DNA of 64,000 nt. It comes from Rubrivivax gelatinosus (GTDB lineage Bacteria; Pseudomonadota; Gammaproteobacteria; Burkholderiales; Burkholderiaceae_C). The stretch spans positions 62,001-126,000 of the forward strand of contig NZ_SLXD01000004.1 in NCBI RefSeq assembly GCF_004340905.1, in the 5' to 3' direction. Every line of letters begins with the position of its first letter. Positions within the stretch are counted from its first letter, which is position 1. A model generated the notes under the pieces. The model was not told the origin of the DNA, searched no databases, and saw only the letters and a list, made by a program, of their open reading frames with translations. Both the position numbers and the translations under genes were made by a program. Shown in pieces: positions 1 to 11,369 of this stretch.

Positions 1-1
1 G

Positions 2-565
2 GGCGTCGCGCGCACGAGCCCGATCCGGGCGGTGCGCATGCCGGCCACCGCCGTCGTGCAGGCGGTACGCGGCCTGCCGGTGCTGATGCTGATCTTCTGG
101 GCCTATTTCATCGTCCCGCTGCTCGTGGGGCGCAGCGTCTCGGGCATCACGACCGTGATCTGTGCCCTGGTGGCCTACGAGCTGGCGTTTCTCGGCGAGG
201 TGGTGCGTGCCGGCATCGAGGCGATCCCGAAGGGGCAGGTCGAGGCGGCGCGCTCGCTGGGCATGAGCTACGGCCAGACCATGCGCAAGATCGTGCTGCC
301 CCAGGCCCTGGTGCAGATGACGCCGAGCATCCTCAACCAGTTCATCAACCTCATCAAGAACACGTCGCTGGGTTACATCATCAGCGTCAACGAGCTGACC
401 TATTCCGCCTATCAGGTCAACGCGCAGTTGCTGACGCGGCCGTTCGAGGTTTACGCGATTCTCGCCTTGACCTACTTCCTGCTCTGCTGGCTGTTGGGCC
501 TGGGTGTCAACCAGCTCGAAAAGAGCATCAACCGGCGGCGCCAGGCCGTGCCGCGGAGCGCCTGA
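2..565 (+). CDS. Polar amino-acid ABC transporter permease (5' end outside window)
   Basis: This is an inner-membrane permease of a HisM/GlnP-type amino-acid importer. The reading frame is open to the left edge, so the N-terminus is missing; residues seen before the first ATG (position 38) already fit the family. Several hydrophobic helices are visible, and the [22 protein letters not shown] segment around 237-305 carries the EAA loop that docks on the ATPase. It ends one base before the start of the ATPase gene, so the two are coupled. A solute-binding protein probably lies upstream, outside the window. The substrate cannot be read from the sequence. Confidence 0.9.
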   Translation, partial: GVARTSPIRAVRMPATAVVQAVRGLPVLMLIFWAYFIVPLLVGRSVSGITTVICALVAYELAFLGEVVRAGIEAIPKGQVEAARSLGMSYGQTMRKIVLPQALVQMTPSILNQFINLIKNTSLGYIISVNELTYSAYQVNAQLLTRPFEVYAILALTYFLLCWLLGLGVNQLEKSINRRRQAVPRSA

Positions 566-2515
<1,950 letters not shown>

Positions 2516-2524
2516 GGACCTGCC

Positions 2525-3214
2525 ATGAGTACCGACAATGCGTGCATCCGGCGCGACTTCGAGCGTGTTCCCGCCGACCTCGTCGCGCAGGCGGCCGGCT
2601 ATCAGACCGCCATCCTGGCCGACGTCGCCGGACGCCGCGGAGCCCTGAACGGCCGCATCCAGGCCTTGCGTCCCGGCATGCGGCTGGCCGGCCCGGCACT
2701 CACGGTCGAGGTGCGTCCGGGTGACAACCTGATGATCCACGCCGCCATGCAGATCGCCCGCCCCGGCGACGTGCTCGTCGTCGACGGCAAGGGCGATCTG
2801 AGCAGCGCGCTGATGGGCGCGCTGATGTTCACCGCCTGCAAGAAGCTCGGCCTGGCGGGTGTCGTCATCGACGGCGCCGCGCGTGACAGTGTCGAGCTGC
2901 AGGACCTCGGATTCCCCGTGTTCTGCCTGGGAACGAACCCGAACGGCCCGACGAAGAATGCGGCCGGGCGCATCGGCCACGCGGTCAGCGTCGGCGGCGT
3001 CAGCGTGCAGGCCGGCGACCTCGTGCTGGGCGACGAGGACGGCGTCGTCGTCGTCGAGCGCGAGCAGCTGGCGGCGCTGCTGCCTCTGGCGGCCGCGAAG
3101 GTCGGCGACGAGGCCAGACGCCTGGACGCGATCCATGGCGGCCGCATCGCCGCGAGCTGGCTGGACGGCGCATTGCGCTCGGCCGGCGTGCTGCAGGCCG
3201 GAGAGGCGCTGTGA
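2525..3214 (+). CDS. RraA-like / 4-hydroxy-4-methyl-2-oxoglutarate aldolase family protein
   Basis: A 229-residue member of the RraA/HMG-aldolase family. These divalent-metal enzymes cleave 4-hydroxy-2-oxo acids or decarboxylate oxaloacetate; RraA itself inhibits RNase E. The GAARDSVELQDLGFP stretch near residues 118-132 carries the conserved arginine-aspartate pair of the catalytic members, which favours an enzymatic role. Its stop overlaps the start of the next gene (GTGA). In this operon it could split a keto acid made by the aminotransferase; that is inference from position. Confidence 0.85.
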   Translation: MSTDNACIRRDFERVPADLVAQAAGYQTAILADVAGRRGALNGRIQALRPGMRLAGPALTVEVRPGDNLMIHAAMQIARPGDVLVVDGKGDLSSALMGALMFTACKKLGLAGVVIDGAARDSVELQDLGFPVFCLGTNPNGPTKNAAGRIGHAVSVGGVSVQAGDLVLGDEDGVVVVEREQLAALLPLAAAKVGDEARRLDAIHGGRIAASWLDGALRSAGVLQAGEAL

Positions 3215-4290
3215 ACACGCCGGGCCGCCAACGGCGCTGGAAACAGTCGCCGCCCGGCAGCCATTGGGGCGAGTTCGGCGACGACGACCAGCTCGGGCGC
3301 ATGAATCTGGTCGACAAGGCCAAGCTCATGCAGGGCCTGGCCGAGGTGCACGAAGGCCGCACGTTCTGTCTGTCGCTGCCGCTGGACCATCCGGGCGGCG
3401 CGGCGCTCAATCCGCGCCGCTTGCCGGCGCAGCGCTTCGCGACGCTGCGCGACGGTGCCAGCGCCGGGGCCCAAGGCTTCTGCTGGTCGTATTCGAGCGA
3501 GGACGAGACGCTCACCGACGTGGTCTGCGACGACGTGCTGCTGATGAACACGCAGTACTCGACGCAGTGGGACAGCCTGGCCCACATGGGCAGCCGCTTC
3601 GACGCCGATGGTGACGGCGTCGCCGAGGTCGTGTTCTACAACGGCTATCGCGGCGGCAGCGACGTGCGCGCGGCGCCGCAGAACCCCGAACCCATCGCCG
3701 ACTGGGCGAGGTTTCCCGGCCCCAGCGCCGATCGCCTCGGCATCGAGAACCTCGCCGAACACGGCGTCCAGGGCCGCGGCGTGATGGTCGACCTCGAACG
3801 GCACATCGGCCGCTGCCGCGAAGCCGTGGGCTACGAGCGCCTCATGCGGGTTCTGGACGCCGACCGCGTCGAGATCGAGCCGGGCGACATGGTGTGCCTG
3901 CACACCGGATTTGCCGACACGCTGCTGGCGATGAAGCGGCAGCCCGACGTCAAGCTGCTGCACCAGACCGGCAGCGGCCTGGACGGGCGCGACGGCAGGC
4001 TCCTGAACTGGATCGTCGACACCCGGCTGTCCTGCCTGATCGCCGACAACCCGGCGGTCGAACTGGTTCTGCCGCGCCTGACAACGCCTGCCCCCTTGCG
4101 CAGGCCCAAGCTGCCGCTTCACGAGCACTGCCTGTTCAAGAACGGCATCCACCTCGGTGAGCTCTGGCTGCTGACGCCGCTGGCCCTGTGGCTGCGCGAG
4201 CACCAGCGAAGCCGCTTCCTGCTGACCGCCCCGCCGTTGCGCCTGCCCGGCGCGGCGGGCTCGCCCGCGACGCCGATCGCGACCGTCTGA
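3211..4290 (+). CDS. Cyclase family protein (kynurenine formamidase-like hydrolase)
   Basis: A 359-residue protein of the metal-dependent cyclase family, which includes KynB-type formamidases and isatin hydrolase. The metal motif region appears as QWDSLAHMGSRFDADG (around residues 114-129), which differs from the classical HxGTHxDxPxH in that the first His is replaced by a WDSLxH arrangement seen in the larger members of the family. GTG 3211 overlaps the aldolase stop. A role in ring opening or amide hydrolysis of the operon's substrate is plausible but unproved. Confidence 0.8.
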   Translation: MNTPGRQRRWKQSPPGSHWGEFGDDDQLGRMNLVDKAKLMQGLAEVHEGRTFCLSLPLDHPGGAALNPRRLPAQRFATLRDGASAGAQGFCWSYSSEDETLTDVVCDDVLLMNTQYSTQWDSLAHMGSRFDADGDGVAEVVFYNGYRGGSDVRAAPQNPEPIADWARFPGPSADRLGIENLAEHGVQGRGVMVDLERHIGRCREAVGYERLMRVLDADRVEIEPGDMVCLHTGFADTLLAMKRQPDVKLLHQTGSGLDGRDGRLLNWIVDTRLSCLIADNPAVELVLPRLTTPAPLRRPKLPLHEHCLFKNGIHLGELWLLTPLALWLREHQRSRFLLTAPPLRLPGAAGSPATPIATV

Positions 4291-4312
4291 ACTTCCTGCC
4301 GACGCCGCCAAC

Positions 4313-5593
4313 ATGAGCAGTCCCCACGGCCTTCTGTTCCCCGACTCGCTGCAGCGCGAGATCAAGAGCCGCTTCCACTTCGTCGACCACGACCACCACG
4401 GGCGCGAACGCCTGTTCTTCGAGAACGCCGGCGGCTCGCTTCGCCTGCGCTCGGTGATCGAGCGGGTCGCCACGGTCGACGCGATGCCCGACTGTCCGGA
4501 GCGCATCCACGAGGTCGCGCTCGAACTCAAGGACATCCAGGCGTGTGGCACCGACGACGTGCGGCTGGTGCTCAACGCGCGTGGCGGCGCGGTCTACGCC
4601 TCGCTCACGGCCTCGGGGGGCATGTTCGCGGCGGTGAGGGCGATTGCCGAGAACGTGCCCGGCAAGAACATGGTGACCACGGTGCTGGAGCACCCGTCGT
4701 CGTTCGACGCCATGGCGCAGTACGCCGAGCGCAGCGCGCGCGAGCTGCGGGTCGCACCGAGCAACCCGGCGACCGGTGGCATCGACGTCGCCGAGGTCGT
4801 GCGTCTGATCGACGCCGACACCTGCGTGCTCAGCGTCATCTGCGCGTCCAACATCTCGGGCGCCAAGATCGACATCGCGGCCATCGTCGAGCAGGCCAGG
4901 GCGGTCAAGCCGGACCTCTACATCGTCGTCGACGCGGTGCAGCATGCACCGCACGGCCTGATCGATCTGCAGAAGACTCCGGTCGACGCCATCAACTTCG
5001 CGCCCTACAAGTTCTTCGGCTCGCGCGGGTCCGGCTTCACCTGGCTGTCGGACCGTGCCGCCCGGCTGCCGCACGACAAGCTGAGCGGCAAACCCGAGAA
5101 CTTCTGGGATCTCGGCAGTGCCGCCCCCTGGCAGTTCGCGGCGGTCAGCGAGATCGTGGACTACGTCTGCTGGCTGGGCCGGCGCGACACCGCCAGCGCC
5201 GACCGGCGGACCCAGTTCGTGCACGGCATGCAAGCCATCGAACTGCACGAGCGCGCGCTGCTGGCGCGCCTGCTCGAAGGCTCGGACCGCGCGCCGGGGT
5301 TGCGCCACATCGACGGCGTGCAGGTGTTCCTCGACCATCCGGACCTGACGCGCCGCGATCTGATCCTGGCGATCAGCATCGACGGGCTGGAACATGCGCA
5401 GACGGTGCGCGAGTACGAGAAGCGCGGCGTCATCGTCTACGAGCGTGTGGCCTCCAGCATCTACTCGAAACGCATGCTCGAGTCTTTCGGGCTGCAGGGT
5501 GCGGTACGCGTCTCGCCGTTGCACTGCCATGGCCCGGACGACATCGACAGGTTCCTGGAGATCACGCAGCGGCTGGCGGCCGGGGCCGCCTGA
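4313..5593 (+). CDS. Class V aminotransferase / cysteine desulfurase-like protein (VC1184 subfamily type)
   Basis: A 426-residue PLP enzyme of the class V fold. The cofactor aspartate sits in VVDAVQHAPHGLIDL and the Schiff-base lysine in NFAPYKFFGSRGSGF near residue 240. The frame starts ATG 4313, 22 bases after the preceding gene. It resembles the less studied cysteine-desulfurase-like branch, not housekeeping IscS/SufS, and it lies with amino-acid catabolism genes, so a desulfurase role should not be assumed. It is far from the dnd operon and is not a convincing dndA. Confidence 0.85.
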   Translation: MSSPHGLLFPDSLQREIKSRFHFVDHDHHGRERLFFENAGGSLRLRSVIERVATVDAMPDCPERIHEVALELKDIQACGTDDVRLVLNARGGAVYASLTASGGMFAAVRAIAENVPGKNMVTTVLEHPSSFDAMAQYAERSARELRVAPSNPATGGIDVAEVVRLIDADTCVLSVICASNISGAKIDIAAIVEQARAVKPDLYIVVDAVQHAPHGLIDLQKTPVDAINFAPYKFFGSRGSGFTWLSDRAARLPHDKLSGKPENFWDLGSAAPWQFAAVSEIVDYVCWLGRRDTASADRRTQFVHGMQAIELHERALLARLLEGSDRAPGLRHIDGVQVFLDHPDLTRRDLILAISIDGLEHAQTVREYEKRGVIVYERVASSIYSKRMLESFGLQGAVRVSPLHCHGPDDIDRFLEITQRLAAGAA

Positions 5594-5602
5594 GCCGGCC
5601 GG

Positions 5603-6844
5603 TCAGCGATCGCCCCCGGACCGCGAGGGCAGCCGCAGGTCCTGGGGGCAGCAGGCGGCCGTCAGCAGCACGTCGGTCGACGAGTTCAGCGCGGTCTCGA
5701 ACGAGTCCTGCACGACGCTGATCACGAAGCCGATCGCGACGACCTGCATCGCGACGTCGGCCGGGATGCCGAACAGGCTCGTCGCCATCGGGATCAGCAG
5801 CAGCGAGCCGCCGGCGACGCCGGAGACGCCGGCTGCGGCCAGCGACGCGACGACGCACAGCAGCAGCGCGGTCGGGATGTCGACGACGATGCCGAGCGTG
5901 TGCGCCGCCGCCAGCGACATCACGCTGATCGTGATCGCCGCACCGGCCATGTTGATCGTCGCGCCCAGCGGGATCGAGATCGAGTAGGTGTCCTCGTGCA
6001 GGTTCAGCCGCTTGGCGAGCGCGAGGTTCACCGGGATGTTCGCCGCCGAACTGCGGGTGAAGAAGGCCGTCAGGCCGCTGTCGCGCAGGCAGGTGAAGAC
6101 CAGCGGATACGGATTGCGGCGCAGCTTCCAGAGCACCAGCAGCGGGTTGACGACGAGCGCGACGAACAGCATGCAGCCGACCAGCACCAGCAGCAGCCGC
6201 CCGTAGCCGAGCAGCGCGCCCAGGCCCGATTCGGCCAGCGTCGCGGCGACGAGGCCGAAGATGCCGAAGGGCGCGAAACGGATCACCGTCTGGACGATCC
6301 GCGAGATGGCATCGGCCAGATCGAACAGCATCGTGCGCGTCGCCTCGCCGGCGTGGCGCAGCGCGATGCCCAGGCCGATCGCCCACGCCAGGATGCCGAT
6401 GAAGTTGGCCTCCAGCAGCGCCTTCACCGGGTTCTGCACCGCGCTGAGCAGCAGGTTGCGCAGCACGGCGACGATGCCCGCCGGAGGCGTGCCTCCGGCC
6501 GGTGGCACCGTCAGCACCAGCGTCGTCGGGAACGCGAAGCTGGCGAGGACCGCGACCAGCGCCGCGGCGAAGGTCGACACGAGGTACAGCAGCAGGATCG
6601 GCTTGACGTGCGTCGGCTGGCCTTTCTCGTGCGACGCGATCGCCGCAGCGACGAGCACGAAGACGAGCACCGGCGCGACCGCCTTGAGCGCCGAGATGAA
6701 CAGGTCGCCGAGCACGGCGACCGAGCGCGCGCTCTCGGGTGCGAACAGCGCCAGCGCGACGCCGAGCACGAGGCCGACGACGATCTGGCCGACGAGCGGC
6801 GTGCGGAGGAAGAGGCGCGAGATCGCCTGGGTGGCCGAGGCCAT
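5603..6844 (-). CDS. sstT: Serine/threonine:Na+ symporter SstT
   Basis: A 413-residue inner-membrane sodium-coupled symporter of the dicarboxylate/amino-acid:cation family. The [11 protein letters not shown] motif and the [15 protein letters not shown] segment match SstT, and the length agrees with E. coli SstT. I chose ATG 6844 instead of the longer frame because it is preceded by GGAG and gives the expected [21 protein letters not shown]-terminus. It ends nine bases from the convergent class V aminotransferase gene. It imports serine and threonine. Confidence 0.92.
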   Translation of the reverse strand: MASATQAISRLFLRTPLVGQIVVGLVLGVALALFAPESARSVAVLGDLFISALKAVAPVLVFVLVAAAIASHEKGQPTHVKPILLLYLVSTFAAALVAVLASFAFPTTLVLTVPPAGGTPPAGIVAVLRNLLLSAVQNPVKALLEANFIGILAWAIGLGIALRHAGEATRTMLFDLADAISRIVQTVIRFAPFGIFGLVAATLAESGLGALLGYGRLLLVLVGCMLFVALVVNPLLVLWKLRRNPYPLVFTCLRDSGLTAFFTRSSAANIPVNLALAKRLNLHEDTYSISIPLGATINMAGAAITISVMSLAAAHTLGIVVDIPTALLLCVVASLAAAGVSGVAGGSLLLIPMATSLFGIPADVAMQVVAIGFVISVVQDSFETALNSSTDVLLTAACCPQDLRLPSRSGGDR

Positions 6845-6974
6845 GGGGGACTCCAGTCGGAACGGGGTGGCGGCGGCGCCGCGCCGGCCGGCGACGGCGC
6901 GCCGTGCGTCGGCAGTCGGCGTGCCGCGGTAGACGGTTCGCACGCGGCGCGGGCCGCGCGCGCAGGGGTGCGTG

Positions 6975-8096
<1,122 letters not shown>

Positions 8097-8407
8097 GGGT
8101 GTGTGACGGGGTGATGAACGGGCAAACGCGCCAGTGTAGAGCGTGGGCACCGGCGCGGTGCGTTCCGCTGCTGGAGTGCACGCTCCAGAACGGCGCCGGC
8201 GTGGCGCCGCCGTTGCATCCGCGTTCAGCGCGCGCCGTCCAGCACCAACCTGACCGACAAACGCGGCGTCACGAGCACCGTGGCCGAGGCCAACGGCGTC
8301 GGCGAGGCGGTGCTGCGGCCGCGCACCTTCGGGCTGACCGCGAACTGGCACTTCTAGGCGCCCTCGACTCGACCCGGGGATGGCGCGCTTGCCTGCCGGC
8401 CGCGACG
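8097..8407. other. Gene-poor stretch holding a TonB-receptor relic
   Basis: About 310 bases between the KAS III gene and the GNAT gene. The only recognisable content is the C-terminal tail of a TonB-dependent receptor at 8235-8357. The first part should contain the KAS III promoter on the minus strand, but I cannot point to clear -35/-10 boxes. Confidence 0.6.
8235..8357 (+). pseudogene. C-terminal remnant of a TonB-dependent outer-membrane receptor
   Basis: The frame starting CCG at 8235 reads a 40-residue tail including NLTDKRG, then LRPRTFGLTANWHF and a TAG stop. The pattern N-L-[FT]-D-[KN]-x-Y/G followed by PRxFGLxxxxxF is the last beta-strand signature of TonB-dependent receptors, with the terminal Phe used for outer-membrane assembly. 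No barrel or plug domain precedes it, so about 95% of the gene is gone. It is likely the scar of a deletion. Confidence 0.6.
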
Positions 8408-8416
8408 ATGCGGCCG

Positions 8417-8857
8417 ATGAGTGCCCCGCTGTCCACCCCGTCCGTCACCGACCGCCCCGCGCCCGAGGCCCTGCAGGCCCTGGACGCGGGCCTCTCGGCT
8501 TTCAACGCCGCGCAGCCCGCCCTGGCCCAGGTCCGGCCGCTGTTCGTCGCCGTGCACGACGCCGGGGGGCGGCTCGCCGGCGCGGCCTCGGGCCGCAGCT
8601 GGGGCGAGTGCTGCGAGCTGCAGCAGCTGTGGGTCGACGCGGCCTGCCGGCGCCGGGGCCTGGGCCGGGCGCTGGTCACCGCCTTCGAGGACGAGGCCGC
8701 GGCACGCGGCTGTCGCCTCGTCTACCTCGACACCTTCTCGTTCCAGGCGCCCGCCTTCTACGCCGCGCTCGGCTACGAGGTCGCGCTGGTCACCTGCGGC
8801 TACGCGCCGGGCATCGAGAAGACGACTTTCCACAAGCGGCTGCGGCCGGCCCCGTGA
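8417..8857 (+). CDS. GNAT family N-acetyltransferase
   Basis: A 146-residue acetyltransferase. The acetyl-CoA-binding motif A is visible as LQQLWVDAACRRRGLGRALVTAFEDEA, followed by LDTFSFQAPAFYAALGYE, the usual motif B. An ATG three codons upstream (8408) is an alternative start. The stop overlaps the GTG start of the methyltransferase (GTGA at 8854), so the two are translationally coupled. The substrate is unknown. Confidence 0.85.
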   Translation: MSAPLSTPSVTDRPAPEALQALDAGLSAFNAAQPALAQVRPLFVAVHDAGGRLAGAASGRSWGECCELQQLWVDAACRRRGLGRALVTAFEDEAAARGCRLVYLDTFSFQAPAFYAALGYEVALVTCGYAPGIEKTTFHKRLRPAP

Positions 8858-9582
8858 ACGGCCGCGCACCTCGGCAAGCCGAGCGCTTCGCCGCGCTGGA
8901 CGAGGCGCAGCACCACGCGCTCGACGCGCGCCTGGCGGCTGCCGAGCACGCACGCTGGCAGGGCTTCTACGCCGACCGCACGCGGCCGCGTCCGTTCTTC
9001 GTCGAGACGCCCGACGAGAACCTCGTCGACTGGCGGCAGCGCGGTCTGCTCGCGCCGCCGGGCCGGGCGCTGGACGTCGGCTGCGGCAACGGGCGCAACG
9101 CGGTCTGGCTGGCCGGGCAGGGTTTCGAGGCGCACGGCGTGGACCTGTCGGCGCAGGCGCTGGACTGGGCCGCCGAGCTCGCCCGGCGCCGCGGCGTCGT
9201 GCTGGCGCTGCAGCAGGGTTCGGTCTTCGAGCGTGGGCCGGCGGCCGCGAGCCTGGACCTGGCCTACGACTCGGGCTGTTTCCACCACCTCGCACCGCAC
9301 CGGCGCCTGGCCTACGTCGAGCTGCTGGCGCGTGCGCTGCGCCCCGGCGGCCGACTGGGCCTGGTCTGCTTCGGCCCGGGTGCCGGTTGCGGCTGGGACG
9401 ACGAGGAGGTCTACCGCCGCGGCTCGCTCGGCGGCGGGCTGGACTACACCGAGGCCGAGCTGCGTGCGTTCTGGGGCCGGGACTTCGAGATCGTCGAGTT
9501 GCGCCCGATGCGCGCGATGTCGGCCGGCGACGAACGCTTCGGGCTCGAGGGTCTGTGGGCGATGCTGGCGTTGCGGCGTTGA
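8854..9582 (+). CDS. SAM-dependent class I methyltransferase
   Basis: A 242-residue Rossmann-fold methyltransferase. Motif I is LDVGCGNGRNAVWLAGQG (about residues 72-89), with acidic motif II at HGVDLSAQAL and motif post-I D-x-A-Y-D-S-G-C-F-H-H-L at the substrate region. GTG 8854 was chosen because it overlaps the preceding stop and gives a normal length; the same frame extends upstream only as an antisense-free artefact. The coupling to a GNAT gene suggests paired modification of a small molecule, which is inference. Confidence 0.85.
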   Translation: MNGRAPRQAERFAALDEAQHHALDARLAAAEHARWQGFYADRTRPRPFFVETPDENLVDWRQRGLLAPPGRALDVGCGNGRNAVWLAGQGFEAHGVDLSAQALDWAAELARRRGVVLALQQGSVFERGPAAASLDLAYDSGCFHHLAPHRRLAYVELLARALRPGGRLGLVCFGPGAGCGWDDEEVYRRGSLGGGLDYTEAELRAFWGRDFEIVELRPMRAMSAGDERFGLEGLWAMLALRR

Positions 9583-9607
9583 ACACCGCGGCGAGAATCT
9601 GTCGCAC

Positions 9608-10255
9608 ATGCCCGCGCAACTCCATCTGCTCGACGCTGGCGGCGTCTTCGGCGTGCTGCGCCCACGTGTCGAGCAGGCTTTCGCGTCGACCATCGGCCTC
9701 GTCGGTCGGCTGCTGCCGATCGGGGCCGTCGACGTCGTCGTGCAGCACGACCCGCGCCTCGTGATTCCGGAGCTCGGCCTGGGCGGCTACACGCCGGCCG
9801 CCGATCGGGTGTTCATGACGCTGGACCTCGGCCATGCCGGGCTGCGCCAGCGGCTGGAGCCGGTGTTCACGGCGCTGCTCGCGCACGAGCTGCACCACAC
9901 CGTGCGCTGGGCCGGCCCGGGTTATGGGCGCACGCTGGCCGAGGCGGCGGTCAGCGAAGGCCTGGCCTGCTGCTTCGAAGCCGAACTGCCCGGTGGCGAG
10001 CTGCCGTTCTATGCGCGGCCGCTGCCCGCGGCGGAGCGCGAACGCGTCTGGGCCGCGTTCGCCGCCCAGCGCGACGCATCGAGCTACGACCACGAGGCCT
10101 GGTTCTACGGCCGCGGGGCGCTGCCGCGCCACGCCGGCTACGCGCTCGGTGCCGAGATCGTCGCCCGCCATCTGCAGCGCTGCGGCGGCTCGGCTGCGGC
10201 ACGGGTCCAGGCGCCGGCCGCGACCTTGCTCGAGGGCTTCAGGCCAAGCTCGTGA
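9608..10255 (+). CDS. DUF2268-type putative zinc metalloprotease
   Basis: A 215-residue protein with an HExxH zinc site, seen as LLAHELHHTVRW near residues 95-106, followed by a downstream glutamate region EAAVSEGLACCFEAEL that would supply the third ligand. This layout matches the DUF2268 family of predicted Zn-dependent proteases. No signal peptide is seen, so it is probably cytosolic. Its last 17 bases overlap the convergent ABC permease gene. The function is unknown. Confidence 0.8.
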   Translation: MPAQLHLLDAGGVFGVLRPRVEQAFASTIGLVGRLLPIGAVDVVVQHDPRLVIPELGLGGYTPAADRVFMTLDLGHAGLRQRLEPVFTALLAHELHHTVRWAGPGYGRTLAEAAVSEGLACCFEAELPGGELPFYARPLPAAERERVWAAFAAQRDASSYDHEAWFYGRGALPRHAGYALGAEIVARHLQRCGGSAAARVQAPAATLLEGFRPSS

Positions 10256-11369
10256 TCGACTCCCGGAAGCGCTTCAGCGAGATGCCGAACAGCAGCACGC
10301 CGATCGCCGCGATCGCCAGCAGCTGCGGCCAGACCACGTCCAGCCCGGCGCCGCGGTAGAGCACGGCCTGGGCGGCGGCGACGAAGTGCGTCGTCGGCGC
10401 CACCAGCATCACGTCCTGCACCAGCGCCGGCATGCTCTCGCGCGGCGTCACGCCGCCGGACAGCAGCTGCAGCGGCAGCAGCACGAGCACCAGCAGCATG
10501 CCGAAACGCGGCATCGAACGCGCCATCGTCGCCAGGAAGATGCCCAGCGAGGTGGTGGCGAACAGGTGCAGCGCCGCGGCCAGCAGGAACACCGCGATCG
10601 AACCTTCCACCGGCACCTGCAGCACGCGCTGCACGACGACGGCCAGCGAGAACCAGGCTGCCGCCAGCACCACCAGCCCCATCGACCACACCTTGGCGAC
10701 CATGATCTGCGCCGGCGTCACCGGCATCACCAGCAGGTGCTCCAGCGTGCCGTGCTCGCGCTCGCGCAGCAGCGCCGCGCCGGTGAGGATGATCGACAGC
10801 ATCGTGACGTTGTTGATCAGCTCCATCAGCGAGCCGAACCACATCGATTCCAGGTTCGGGTTGAAGCGCATGCGCAGCGCCAGGTCGACGCCGGTCGTGC
10901 CGCCGCCGCGTTGCCGCGCGACGAACTCGGCCACCTCGGCGGCGACGATCTCCTGCACGTGGCCGCCGCCGGTGAAGGCCTGGCTGATGCGCGTCGCGTC
11001 GACGTTGAGCTGCACCGCGGGCTGGCGCCCGGCGAGCACGTCGCGCTGGAAGCCCGGCGGGATGTCGAGCACGAAGGTGTAGTCGCCGCGGTCCAGCGCC
11101 GGGTCGACCTCGGCGATCGTCAGCGGCGCCGGGCTGCGGAACTGCGGCGGGTAGAAGGCCTGCGTGATGCGCTGCGACAGCGGCGAGTCGTCCTCGTCGA
11201 CGATGGCGATCGTCGCGTGGTGCAGCGGCTCGGGCATCGCGGTGGCCGCGGCGTAGATCGCCACCGTGAAGGTGTAGGCGATCAGCGCCAGCATCATCGG
11301 GTCGCGCAGCAGGCTCCAGAACTCCTTGACGCCCAGGCGGTAGACGGTGGCGAACCAGTCTTTGCGCAT
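10239..11369 (-). CDS. yhhJ: ABC-2 type transporter permease (YhhJ-like)
   Basis: A 376-residue inner-membrane protein: one N-terminal helix after [24 protein letters not shown], a large periplasmic loop, then about five C-terminal helices, the ABC2_membrane layout. The segment REREHGTLEHLLVMPVTPAQIM is the coupling-helix signature. ATG 11369 overlaps the stop of the upstream ATPase gene (ATGA). It is the last gene of the four-gene efflux operon and corresponds to YhhJ in the E. coli yhiI-rbbA-yhhJ set. Confidence 0.9.
   Translation of the reverse strand: MRKDWFATVYRLGVKEFWSLLRDPMMLALIAYTFTVAIYAAATAMPEPLHHATIAIVDEDDSPLSQRITQAFYPPQFRSPAPLTIAEVDPALDRGDYTFVLDIPPGFQRDVLAGRQPAVQLNVDATRISQAFTGGGHVQEIVAAEVAEFVARQRGGGTTGVDLALRMRFNPNLESMWFGSLMELINNVTMLSIILTGAALLREREHGTLEHLLVMPVTPAQIMVAKVWSMGLVVLAAAWFSLAVVVQRVLQVPVEGSIAVFLLAAALHLFATTSLGIFLATMARSMPRFGMLLVLVLLPLQLLSGGVTPRESMPALVQDVMLVAPTTHFVAAAQAVLYRGAGLDVVWPQLLAIAAIGVLLFGISLKRFRESITSLA

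Noticed and set aside
4313..5593. Class V aminotransferase considered as the missing dndA
   Set aside because: It is about 39 kb away in a catabolic operon, and its sequence fits the VC1184-like branch better than DndA/IscS.
8099..8416. N-terminal extension of the GNAT gene
   Set aside because: The 100 extra residues show no GNAT features, overlap the TonB-receptor tail in another frame, and a normal GNAT start lies at 8408/8417.
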